From Ephydatia muelleri (lineage: Eukaryota; Porifera; Demospongiae; Spongillida; Spongillidae): a stretch of DNA of 64,000 bases. A model generated the notes under the pieces. It worked only from the letters and a program-made list of their open reading frames with translations. It ran no database searches and was not told the DNA's origin. Both the position numbers and the translations under genes were made by a program. The DNA is taken from contig JABACO010000016.1 of NCBI GenBank assembly GCA_013339895.1, positions 6,340,814-6,404,813 of the forward strand. Direction: 5' to 3'. Below are positions 34,242 through 46,437 of the stretch, one piece after another (position 1 is the stretch's first letter; every line of letters starts with the position of its first letter).

Positions 34242-34644
34242 TCCCTTGCCAAGCTATCAAAATTCATTGCCGGCTGACTTTTTTTTTTTTCATACACAGC
34301 AGCGTGTCATTTTAACTCTCATATCTTCAGCAGCTTTTATCATTTTGCTTTTCTATCTTATCATGTATCCATCATCAGCATGCATTGATTTCTGCTCTGT
34401 ATTATAAACAACGTCAATAACATGGGAAGCTAGCTATTTGTGTATATAGCCTGTGATAAACACAATCTGAAAACCATTTTGATAGAGCTCGATGATGTCC
34501 TGGCTATACATGTACAGCCTTAATTGGAGTTAATCCCCCCTCCCTCCTCATGATCAAACGTAATATAGAAGATGGTGCGCGCAAAAACAATTCTCCATTC
34601 TCTGCCCCGTTCTGCCATCTAATACCATAACTATGCATCACGGG

Positions 34645-34875
34645 TGATTCCATTATTATTTTACGCGGGCTGCTTCAGATCGAATATCAACAGCGCCGAT
34701 GATACGGGAGCGAAAACCATTCACGGATGCTTCGCAAGCATTGTATGAATAATCGCGGTGATTCGGTCATTATATACGCGGTCTGCTTCAGATCAGATTG
34801 CCAAAAATTTCTGAATCTCTCTAAATATCGCCGATGATACGCGAGCGAAAAAATTTCATCCATGCTTCATAAACG
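34645..34875. repeat. Diverged tandem duplication, about 110-bp unit
   Basis: GGTGATTCCATTATTA then GGGCTGCTTCAGATC then GCCGATGATACGGGAGCGAA in the first copy, and GGTGATTCGGTCATTATA then GGTCTGCTTCAGATC then GCCGATGATACGCGAGCGAA in the second. Non-coding. The rest of 34242-35040 shows nothing recognisable. Confidence 0.7.
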
Positions 34876-35046
34876 TAGAAAACTGGTCGTGTATTTCGTT
34901 GGGAACTAAACCAAGTTGCCTATTTTTGTTTCCTTTGCTCGATCGTGCGTCGTCACCTCCACTAATGACCAACACGTGCAAAACTTAAAACCGAGCATGC
35001 GCAGATAATGATATCAAAATTAATTGCTCAAATAGGCCTACAGGCT

Positions 35047-36288
35047 CAGTGGCGGATACAGGGGGGGGGTCGGTGGTGTCCGGACCCCCCCCTCAGACCT
35101 GATGATGAATAAAATTAAGGATTAATACTTTAATTCATTAGCGAAACCAATTAACAACATCCCATGTGATATTCATTGTTCTAGAGAGCGTTATGGCAAG
35201 CCTGTTCACTCGGGCTCGGAAAGTATCTCGAATTATAGAAAGCAAATGGTAGTTTATGCGTACAGGAATCGCGCGCCTGTCATGACTTCACCCACCCGAT
35301 CGCGTTATCTCATTACGTGATTCAGCTGCGTGAATGCATGAGGGCCCACATGCACACACCACTTAGACTACTCCTCCCCCCCGCAGTCCTATTAGAAATC
35401 GATCCAACCCCCCCCCCCCCCCCCCCCCCCCCCCCGTCTCCCTCCCTTTCAGACTTACCTCGCTACGGGCCTGGAGTTTCTTTTATACTTCAGTTATTTA
35501 TCTTTTTTGACACATGCAGATATGGGTAAGACGCAAGATGAGGATATTGTGCATGCCTATAACTTGATGCAGTGTCATCAGTGATATTGCAATTTTCAGA
35601 GAGAACATTGAAAAAGATTTTCATGATTGGTTAATGGATGCTAGCAGAATTGGTAGTGAGTTAGGCATAGTACTTACAGTTCCACGTCTATCTGGAAGAC
35701 AGCAACACAGGGCTAATGCAGGTCCAGAAAATCCAGATCCTGAAGTTTAATACAGAATTAATGTGGCAATTCCATTCTTGGATCACATGGAACAAGTACT
35801 AAATAATAGATTTCATCATGACAGTATGGTTGGTAGTCACTTATTTTATCTAGTTCCAACATTAATAATTAATCACAGTGATTTACAAGATCTTGCAAAA
35901 TGTTTGTTAATTGTATAGATTCATTGTATGTTTTATTAGTTCATTCATGCAGTGTCAAATGTGAAATGGCGATAAATACGTATTTTAATTCCACAGCTAT
36001 CTGCCATGATAGGAAAAAAAGTCTGTTAAATAGGGATTACTCATTAATTTAGGATACGCAGTTTATGAGTTGCACTGAGAATAGAGTCCCCCAAACCGAC
36101 CCACGCACAGTATTCGCCGCCCTTTTCAAGTTTCTATAGAATGTCACCAATTAATTATGCGCGGGATGACGATCCGTCAAAAGCTTCCGCGCTTCGCGCG
36201 GGAGGGGGCACATCCCCCTCCCGCACCCTCCCCCTATTAATTATTCATGTCGGACCCCCCCCTTCCAGAATTCCTGTATCCGCCCCTG
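35047..36288. mobile_element. hAT-superfamily element, 1.24 kb, internally deleted
   Basis: The ends are inverted: CAGTGGCGGATACAGG at 35047 and CCTGTATCCGCCCCTG ending at 36288, followed inward by G-runs/C-runs around GTCGGACCCCCC. CAGGCT flanks both sides (35041-35046, 36289-36294), a 6-bp duplication where hAT elements usually make 8. A transposase remnant lies inside. A 24-base C run is at about 35409-35434. Confidence 0.86.
35600..35838 (+). pseudogene. hAT transposase exon relic (ZMYM1-like)
   Basis: After an acceptor at 35599 the frame reads KDFHDWLMDASRIGSELGI, then PRLSGRQQHRAN, then INVAIPFLDHMEQVLNNRF. This is the hAT transposase region with the P-R-x-x-x-R-Q-x-H-R motif and the IPFLDH helix found in ZMYM1-like proteins. 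An in-frame TAA lies between PDPEV and YRIN (about 35748). No dimerisation domain or zinc finger remains. Confidence 0.82.
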
Positions 36289-36958
36289 CAGGCTACACCC
36301 GCTAGAAATAGTCACAGATGTAGGTATCAGAAGTTTACAGGGATCCAATAACTTACCTGTGAGTACGCGACTCGGTCGAGGTAATTATAGTAGCCACACT
36401 CATATGAATGCGTTTTCATGGGTGTGGTTAAAACGGCCTATATTCCTATTTATTGCACACTATCGTAATTTACGGGCTAAACTGCTGCTCGCGATATGGG
36501 TGCGGTACGCACCCGATACTTAGCCCCAACAATACCCATCTGCACACTGCACTGGACATTGACATATCTAGGTACGAGTATGTATATTGGTCCGCACACG
36601 TGCATGTCTGGATATGTATCTGCATACCATGGCGTGGGCAAACTCTGCATATTACTGCATACGATACTATGTCACGCAGTGTAGTTGACGGAAAATGCAT
36701 TAGCCAAACATGCGAATTTGTAGCGGATACAGACTAGAATTGACACCAAAGCCTGTTCAGTACTTGCTCGAGGTGGTAGGAAAGATAAGACGACAGACCT
36801 GTGCATTTCGCAAGAAGTAATTATTAACGATTTGAACTATGGGCACTGCATAGATAAATCACAATGCAGTTGCCAACCATTGCTGAAGATACCGTTAGTT
36901 TCTCCGCGAAACGATCGATCGTCACATCGAGCGAGTCGTCTAGTACAGTAGATTCTAG

Positions 36959-37037
36959 TCTCGTCCCCGACATAACGATTATCGCTGTAAACAGATCATA
37001 GTGATAATCGTTACGTCATGTGGACCTGGGGACGAGA
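36959..37037. repeat. Small hairpin element
   Basis: The left arm is TCTCGTCCCCGACATAACG then ATTATC. The right arm is GATAATCGTTACGTCATG then GGGGACGAGA. About 79 bp, ending 78 bp upstream of tRNA-Leu. It may be a short MITE. Confidence 0.65.
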
Positions 37038-37115
37038 TGATGTAGAGATGGCATTTGCACACTGTTCCATACCATGCGGGAATAGATACAGACGTAAATG
37101 CTTACTTCATGAAGT

Positions 37116-37197
37116 GGTAGCGTGGCCGAGTGGTCTAAGGCGCTGGTTTTAGGCACCAGTCATTTCGATGGCGTGGGTTCAAATCCCACCGCTGCCA
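37116..37197 (+). tRNA. tRNA-Leu, anticodon UAG (CTA codons)
   Basis: 82 nt including the discriminator A. The acceptor stem is GGTAGCG/CGCTGCC. The A box is TGGCCGAGTGG. The anticodon arm is CTGGT-TTTAGGC-ACCAG, with TAG in the anticodon positions. A long class II variable arm (TCATTTCGATGGC) and the B box GGTTCAAATCC follow. A run of T starting at 37200 is the Pol III terminator. No intron. Confidence 0.97.
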
Positions 37198-37561
37198 ATT
37201 TTTTTTTTCTATTATTTTTTTAACTTTACATGTACAACATACATTTATTTGCTCTTTTTTCCACCGCTGTCAATGTTTTGTTTTTTTTACAACAAGTTTT
37301 TTATTTGCCCCCTTTTTATTTCGCCACATGTCTGAAGAATTTCATCTATAAGAGATGGTCTTCCAAATAAATTGGAGGGCTGTGATTTTACAGAGGTTAT
37401 TGCATAGCAGCAGACATCAAACATAATTATACTGTTATAAAACAGAAATAGTAATCTCTTGCTAGAAACCAAATTACAACACACGGGTATTTCCATACAT
37501 CTGAAACCAAATTGAAAACATTATTGCTATTAATAACTACCTTTGAATTGTAATAATCATG

Positions 37562-39060
<1,499 letters not shown>

Positions 39061-39239
39061 AAAAACAGAGTGATGCTTTTCACTCTTTGTCTTTGTCACT
39101 CCGGCTCAGTCGGAGTGAAAATCAAATGGAGTGACTTTCACTCTTTTTACGCTACACGCTAAATAGTGGGGTGATTGTCACTATTTAAAAGTTTTCATTT
39201 AACGTGCCGTATATTAAAGAGGAAACTTAATTAGATTGG

Positions 39240-39420
39240 GGACCGCTCTTATCTCGTGCCCAGACCTTAAAGTACGTCACACTGCTGCAGATCAATGACA
39301 TCACCGTTAAGGTCACTCGTCTCGTACCCAGACCTAAAGTACGTCACATTGTTGCAGATGACATCACCAAAATGGCCCTATTCTCGTGCTCAGACCCTAA
39401 AGTACGTATTATTGGGGGCA
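39240..39420. repeat. Three imperfect tandem copies, about 65-70 bp
   Basis: Each copy has CTCGTGCCCAGACCTTAAAG then TACGTCAC...TGCAGAT..ATGACATCACC, with variants CTCGTACCCAGACC and CTCGTGCTCAGACC. Non-coding. The first ATG-plus-donor context nearby (39820-39841, ATGACAGACTTCTCACCC) is noted under the 40896-41124 entry. Confidence 0.75.
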
Positions 39421-40895
39421 CTCAGGGGCTTGGTGTTTGTGAACCCACTAGAAATGCTGCGTTCGTCTTGCGATAAACCGGACCGCACAGGGTGGCCTAA
39501 CCAGGCCGCTTCCAGCTTGCTTCTCATACTGTAGTTATTGTTTAGCATGACAATAATGCGTAATAACATTTTATAATATTTGTTGCATTTACGCGGTATT
39601 CCGATATGTCTTGCATAAGAGGTAAGCATGTGTACGAAGGCAATTGAGTAGTATTGAAAAAGCTATCCTCACCTGAATACACAGTGGAGAGACGGGCGCT
39701 ACGGTAATTGTATTGTTTTATTGTACAGTGGTACGAAGTGAACATATCTGACTCTAATCTGAGTATTGCGCTAGTGTGTGAAATAGAATTACTTCTCGCT
39801 AGTGAGTGAAATAGAATGACAGACTTCTCACCCACTTCAAGTAAGTATGCGCGCTCTATTTGAGTATTTGTAGGAATTGGAGAGCATTACGCAATTGTAC
39901 TAATGGGAAATTTCATATGCATTTATCGCGAGAACGTGAATGGAGTGATGTTGGATGATTGTAAGTGTAGTACGTGATTGTAGGTGATGTGGGGTGAGTT
40001 TTTAATGGTGATGTCTGGTCTCAGTGGTTAGTGTTGGATGGTTAGGTTTACGTTACTATTGATATGTACAAGTGCATGGTAAAGATATACAATTTCTATA
40101 TGACAAACACATGCTACTGTAGACCTTTGTGTCTCCATGTCCAGAAATTGTGGACATCAGTGCATAACTCGGCTTAGAATTGAGATTTAAAAATTCTGAT
40201 TTCACCGTTAAACTCACCAACACTTTAGAGATTTATCACGTTATTAAAACAGCTAATTAATTTTAAAATATATACTATTGTTTTCGCCTTTTTATTAATT
40301 AATTGTACGTCTGTATGGTAGGGAAGTTAGGTGAGGCCATTGCTTTTACATAAATCCTGCCAAACTAAGGCTATCGTCGATTTTAGTGATCTAACCATAC
40401 GCATGCGCGTCAGTCATACGAGTTAGATTGTAACTCGTGCCCCTGCCTTCCAGAGGCTATTTAACTATGTTATTGTTACGGCCGGATATCGTATGTGCAT
40501 GCGTCCTGACTCAACTGACGTTCCTACTATCTAGACTACTGGCGTGTGAACAGTTCTTCTCTTGACGGTGCGCTCCTTTTGGATTTCATTACACAAGGAC
40601 CATCGTACGAGCAGTTTACTACTCTGACTAAAGTCGAGAATAAGTTTTGTTTTCCCAATTAATATTACTCTAGTATCTATGGTTTTCCTAATAGTTGTTA
40701 GAATAATAATTGCTGGAATCATATAGGTGGCTTTCGTTCTTTTGGGTATAGTACTAGTATAAGTTAACTTAGATAGGTCCATCGGGGTCGTTAACCCCCC
40801 TCCACTTTGCACCTTGTCGCTAATAGTTCATAACCCTAACCCATGTTCTGTTCTGTGGCGTCCCTAATCTGTTGTATCCATTCTGTTGCAGTTTG

Positions 40896-41124
40896 TGTCC
40901 CTTCTGGGAACACCAAAAAACTTGGCCGCCAAACTTTCCTGCACTCCCGGCATATACGCTACGTAGGGAGTTATACGAGGGTCTGGGTACATCAAGTTGG
41001 TGGTCAGCATCGCCCTCAAGCAAGCTACAAACCAGAGCCTCAAAAGGAACGGGCTGCTAAAAGACAACGTATTGTCAGAGTCCTGAACATGCTCATTCAG
41101 CGAAAAGTTAAGGCCACTCAAAGG
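40896..41124 (+). CDS. Possible exon of an unrecognised plus-strand gene
   Basis: After the acceptor TCTGTTGCAG, an open frame reads KKLGRQTFLHSRHIRY, then RQRIVRVLNMLIQRKVKATQ, up to a GTGTGT donor. It joins in phase to a possible first exon at 39820-39841 (MTDFSPTS, strong GTAAGT donor). A basic C-terminal stretch is the only feature. No family recognised. Two other frames are also partly open, so this is tentative. 39850-40890 otherwise shows nothing. Confidence 0.3.
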
Positions 41125-41777
41125 TGTGTGTCGTACATGTACACAAAGCTACCTACTGTTACTACATTTGTACATGGTGTGATGTGGGTGTGCATTATGC
41201 AATAACGGGACTACATGTATATACAGGTACTGGTACTTCTTGTGGGAGCGTATAGGTATCAGATGTGTATCTGTATTGTTAGAAATGCCCTAATGTGCAT
41301 ACGATTAGGGTCGACTATCTTTGGTCAATAGTAACTATGAGGCAATAGTGATATCAAAAGCAAGGAGAAAAGGGTTAATGATAAGGAAAAACGGAGTAGT
41401 CCTATGTTTAGAGTGTAGCACACATTGTAGAACATTACGTTGTTCATGTGTTCATACTACCTTGTTCCCTTCCTTTTTTACACCACCTTTGCCTTTAAGT
41501 TCTATATCCCACCTAGTTTCTCATAGAGAATATTTTTACTTGTGTAACTACACTGTGGATCTGGGGATCCTCCCCAAATGCTAATTTCACTAAGCAATGT
41601 TATCAGTCAATCAGAAATGATGTGAAGGACCCATTTAATATCTAATTTATGAGACAACAGTGCAAACGCACACAATACACTATGTGTGTGTGCAGGTGGA
41701 GGAGGAAGGAGAGGTGGTGCTAGATGATGAGGATGAGGGAGGAGTGGTGCAGGTATCTGGTTGTGTTGAAGATCTTC

Positions 41778-43530
41778 TTACAGCCTGAATGCCTCCATGG
41801 AGCCAATATTAATCATTGTGCTTGGTGTAATGCCTTTTCGATGTAGCATCCTTTCATAAGTAGTCAATCCTGGCTTCTGTTCTGATGATGTCCATGGAGG
41901 CATTCCATTTATTGCTAGAAAAGTACGCCCTCTTTGCATTGTCGTTGTGTTTTTCAACACCTAAGCATATAAAATAATTGCACTGCAGTTTCCATTCAGA
42001 ATCACCCATCAATTGATATACACACCTTGGCCTGAAAACGTTCGTAGATTACCATACCGCCTAATGCACTCTGGTACATGGTATACCATACAGTGCATGT
42101 ATGGTGTAACATGACTCTTTTAGTAACCTCCTGCAGGTATTGACAGGAAGCTATCAATCCATTGCTTTGCCTAATAGAAAATATAATCAGTAACAGTTCT
42201 CAGTACTACCTACACCTTAACGTTCTGGTGTATAGTGTCAGGATGAATTGGCACTTCAGCAGATAAGGTGTTGCAAAGCTCTTGAAAGTCCTGCCATCCA
42301 TGTTAATGAACCACATTACTGATCAGTCAGACCTTCTGCTTACCTTCAAATCCCAAATGCCTTTGATATGGTCTCATAGTCTTCACAACCTTTGACGACA
42401 GCTAAGTCTTCACAACCTTTGACGACAGCTATTGTGTGGTTGCCTGCATGTTCAGAAACAAATTACTTATTTTGAGGGGGAAAGGATGCAGATTTATCAT
42501 TACAATGTTGTACACAGATCTACATGTATGCATCCCTCCTTGGCAAGTGTGTAGTTACTGTTGGTTTGGGTCACATATGTGGCATGTAGTGACTGCATGC
42601 TATATACATATAAGTGAGTGATGTTAGAACTTGACTGTGGGCAGCCAAATTATTCATTGCCTATTGTCTCTGTAATTAATGTTTTTACAGCAGTTAGCAA
42701 TCACCATGCATCTTCATGTGTGTAATGCAGGTACTACATGTAAGGTTTTCTAACTGTCCACCCTTTCCACACACACGCATGCACACACACACACACACGC
42801 ACACACACACACACTTACCAGTTCCTGATAAATATCTGCCTTGAGGGACTAAGATAGAAAAAGACAAGATCATCATGTTGCTCGTCCTTGAGAATTTAGC
42901 ACCATCACCACTGAATTTTACAGGAATCTTCTCACCAAGCTGGAACAAAGTTGGACATTCCCCAAGCTGCAAATGAATGCAAAGATATACAATATGGGAC
43001 AGTGTCCAGCAAAATCACCCTTCTGGGTAGTTTTTCAAGTTTTCAATTATTATTTATTTATTTTTCATAAGCCTCTATCAAATTACATGTATTCTTACAC
43101 ATCCAAAATTGGACTATCCATCATAAAGTTATTGGGCACTGAATTTATAGTTACCCATACATTTCCATGTGCGCGTTACTTTTCTTTTTGCTAGACACAC
43201 TGTCCATATATTACTGATATTTGTAAAAACACTAACCAGTCTAGTTATCTCCTCCCGAATTGCCGTTTCAACGTGCCTATAAGACCCATCAAACGTTGGA
43301 ATACTAAATAGTTTCACTGTTTTGTTGAGCTCCGATCTAGCAGCTTTAACTTTGCTTGCTCTTGGAAGGCTATCGCATTTCATTGAGAGCGCTTGGTAAA
43401 ATGCATCGCTCACACCGTACTTGTCCAATAAATACAGGACTTCTAGTTCTCTCCTTTCTTCTCTTTGTGCATCCGAATCAAAAGAGAAATGCGAACACTT
43501 ACCGGACGCAGTGTGCAGTGTGCACACACA
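41778..43530 (-). pseudogene. Relic of a second transposon-linked gene family (SGDGAKF / GNHTIAVVKG type)
   Basis: Exons from the 5' side: about 43530-43237 (LEVLYLLDKYGVSDAFYQAL), 42966-42819 (EKIPVKFSGDGAKFSRTS), 42443-42344 (GNHTIAVVKGCEDLAVVKG), 42290-42216 (FQELCNTLSAEVPIHPD), 42130-42026 and 41960-41778 (RTFLAINGMPPWTSSEQ, ending MEAFRL and TAA). I recognise the SGDGA...GNHTIAVV signature from an uncharacterised multi-copy family in sponge and cnidarian genomes. Exon 42443-42344 carries an in-frame 27-bp tandem duplication and then a stop, and its phase misses the next exon by one base, so the copy is probably dead. Its 5' limit is unclear. Confidence 0.55.
42993..43210. mobile_element. 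MITE-like insertion in the intron of the 41778-43530 relic
   Basis: The ends are inverted and imperfect: GGGACAGTGTCCAGCAAAA at the left and TTTTTGCTAGACACACTGTCC at the right minus the first base. The interior (GGGCACTGAATTTATAG, ACCCATACATTTC) resembles the middle of the VPS13 intron MITE family, so the two families share internal sequence. Confidence 0.6.
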
Positions 43531-43869
43531 GGCATGTGCTGAACCTTGTACTTTGGCACGGCTATTCTAAGGAAGTGTGTTCATGGCTGGTGGAAGACGC
43601 CATGACGTTTGATGCAGACCAGTAAGGGTGTGCCTAATGCATTGTCCCACATACACACACCCCCCCCCTCTCCATGTAGGAATTAAGTAGCTCAGTGTGG
43701 TCAAATTAATATCATATGATTTTACTGCATCTCTACATCCCATTGCAGATGCTACACCCACCCTGAACCACCTCTTCGTGCACTCCTGAATAATGTTTCG
43801 TATCTGCATCACTAAAATGGGGAGTTAATCGTTCCTTTAAGTTTACAGTACCATTTAGAACAGACGTTT

Positions 43870-44036
43870 ACATGTTTTCGTTTGGTTGGAAAGGAAAGGA
43901 CCCTCTGAGGCATGGACTAGGGTACTGGTATGAAAATGAAGATTTCAATACTGAATACTTTCCTTCCTGGTCCAAGTGTCATGATAAGTTGGGTGATGGA
44001 TGCACCATTGACTTCCCTATTCGCTTACACAGTAAG
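43870..44036 (+). CDS. Possible exon, unrecognised
   Basis: The frame reads FSFGWKGKDPLRHGLGYWYE and then DFPIRLHS, with a GTAAGT donor at about 44032. It has coding-like composition (Trp- and Tyr-rich), but no neighbours could be linked in phase. A short GT-bounded open stretch at 43570-43618 (SWLVEDAMTFDAD) may belong to the same plus-strand gene. Confidence 0.25.
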
Positions 44037-44187
44037 TTGAAATGGTCATCTAGGACTTTTATCAAGCAAGATGATGGAACAGTAATGCCCAAGGCAAGGA
44101 GCTTTGAGGAAGTTTTAGTAGTAAACCTAGTTAAAAAAAGATGTTAGGAACATGCTCATGGTTCTCAGAACTCAATAACCATTTGTT

Positions 44188-44338
44188 TCTTCCCATCACT
44201 GACCCCTCCTTCCCATCACTGTCCCCTCCTTCCCATCATTGTCCCCTCCGTCCCATCACTGTCCCCTCCTCCCCATCACTGTCCCCTCCTCCCCATAACT
44301 GTCCCCTCCTCCCCATCACTGTCCCCCTCCCTATCACA
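44188..44338 (+). repeat. 20-bp minisatellite, forward array
   Basis: Tandem TCCCATCACTGTCCCCTCCT units, about 7 copies, with small variants. Confidence 0.95.
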
Positions 44339-44579
44339 GTAGGTATTCCAGTTGTCAGGAACAATCTTTCTCACTAGCCCTCAGGGATGAGAAAAGTTTA
44401 CATAAAACCCACAACTAATAACCCTCGTAATTAAATAGGTGGTACAAATGAAACCACAAAGACCTGAGTTACATCTCTTTGGCCTTCTACAACACATAAA
44501 CATACAAACTTGTGACAACACCAAACATGTACAAAGCCAAATACAAATGTCACATAGTCTGCATATTCAGTAGGCATTA

Positions 44580-44732
44580 AATGACCACACAAGGCTTTCC
44601 ATTTGAGTTTGTCACCTGGAGGGTGGCTGGCAGTCCATGCCACATTGTTCATCAAGGTGGGTCCAATCCCTGGCCCATACCAGGTGGTCCCCACTGAGCC
44701 TGGAACCTGAACTGCTGGCAGACCACCTAGGT
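44580..44732 (-). CDS. Possible exon between the inverted minisatellite arrays
   Basis: On the minus strand, after an acceptor near 44732, the frame reads GLPAVQVPGSVGTTWYGPGI, then NVAWTASHPPGDKLKWKALC. A second open stretch at about 45595-45690 (ERINPVGWPTFNIHHCSKNG) could be a neighbouring exon. Neither is recognised. Confidence 0.3.
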
Positions 44733-44844
44733 ATGTACACTTCACTAACACTCAAGAGGAGTTCTTTTTAACTGACCAGATTGGGGGGAGGAGGGAATAC
44801 CTTGAGAGTAGTGGGGGAAAACAATCTGCCATGATAACATGATG

Positions 44845-45515
44845 TGATGAGGAGGAGGGGACAGTGATGGGGAGGAGGGGACAGTGGTGGGGAGGAGGGG
44901 ACAGTGATGGGAAAGAGGGGACAGTGATGTGGAGGAGGGGACAGTAGAATAGGAAGGAGGGAGACAGTGATGGGAAGGAGGGGACAGTGATGGGAAGGAG
45001 GGGACAGTGATGGGAAGGAGGGGACAGTGATGGGAAGGAGGGGACAGTGATGGGACGGAGGAGACAATGGTGGGGAGGAGGGACAGTGATGGGAAGGAGG
45101 GGACAGTGGTGGGAAGGAGGGGACAGTGATGGGAAGGAGGGGACAGCGATGGGGAGAAGGGAACAGTGATGGGGAGGAGGGAACAGTGACAGGAAGGAGG
45201 GGACAGTGATGGGAAGGAGGGGACAGTGATGGGACGGAGGGGACAGTGATGGGAAGGAGGGGACAGCGATGGGGAGAAGGGAACAGTGATGGGGAGGAGG
45301 GGACAGCGATGGGGAGAAGGGAACAGTGATGGGGAGGAGGGGACAGCGATGGGGAGAAGGGAACAGTGATGGGGAGGAGGGAACAGTGACAGGAAGGAGG
45401 GGACAGTGATGGGAAGGAGGGGACAGTGATGGGACGGAGGAGACAATGGTGGGGAGGAGGGGACAGTGGTGGGAAGGAGGGGACAGTGATAGGAAGGAGG
45501 GGACAGTGATGCGGA
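44845..45515 (-). repeat. 20-bp minisatellite, reverse array
   Basis: About 33 units of AGGAGGGGACAGTGATGGGA, the reverse complement of the 44188-44338 unit. Higher-order blocks repeat inside it (AGCGATGGGGAGAAGGGAAC occurs several times). Long open frames here are repeat by-products. Confidence 0.96.
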
Positions 45516-46020
45516 GCAAGGGGAACGGTACAACACAACCAAATGGCTGACCATCTCTTGAGCATTGTTTTCTACATTGTCATGGTGTAGTCCTGAGTAC
45601 CTTGGTGGCCCCCACCATTCTTACTGCAATGATGAATGTTGAAGGTGGGCCAGCCAACAGGATTGATCCGCTCAGTGTAGGAATACAGGTAAAGATCTGA
45701 GTGTTGGGGAGGAGGTGGAGTGGGGTTGTGGTGTTTGGCATAGCAATAGTTAAAAACAGCAGCACAAGCACATGTTGCAGAGGTACAAGATACCGGCCAT
45801 TACCCTGTACAAGCTTCAAAAGTCACTGCAAAGCTTAACCCTTTACAACCCGATTCTAGCTGTGTGTGCCTTCATCTGTGTTAAATTTGCAGCTGCATTG
45901 TCTCCCTCTCAGCCCAGGATACTGAGCAGTTGAAAATGTTTCTACACATGCCCAAAACCACCTATGCATGAAAAAGTATATACATGTACATACATATATA
46001 GCATACATGTACACGCATCA

Positions 46021-46165
46021 CATACATACATACATACATACATACATACATACATACATACATACATACATACATACATACATACATACATACATACATA
46101 CATACATAAATACATACGTACGTACGTACATACATACATACATACATACTTACATACATACATAC

Positions 46166-46196
<31 letters not shown>

Positions 46197-46345
46197 CATA
46201 CATACATACATACATACATACATACATACATACATACATACATACATACATACATACATACATACATACATACATACATACATACATACATACATACATA
46301 CATACATACATACATACATACATACATACATACATACATACATAC
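46021..46345. repeat. (TACA)n microsatellite, about 325 bp
   Basis: Nearly pure tetranucleotide repeat with a few point variants (TACG, TACT). Apparent proteins here are artefacts of the repeat. Confidence 0.98.
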
Positions 46346-46437
46346 TGTTATGTATTGCGGTTATCTCTAGAACATTCATTACCACTAAACAGGTTTCTCC
46401 AGTTATAGATCCGGTTTTGCCGGTTGATGGATTGACT

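Noticed and set aside
29150..34400. Terminal inverted repeats for the two-gene unit
   Set aside because: I compared the flanks by eye and found no convincing inverted pair or target duplication, so exact element borders are not claimed.
41697..41757. Acidic exon (VEEEGEVVLDDEDEGG) as continuation of the 40896-41124 exon
   Set aside because: It has splice-like borders, but its phase does not fit the donor at 41124, so the link cannot be supported.
44745..45565. Three overlapping frames of 255-269 residues (-)
   Set aside because: The 20-bp minisatellite is open in all frames of one strand, so these are repeat products.
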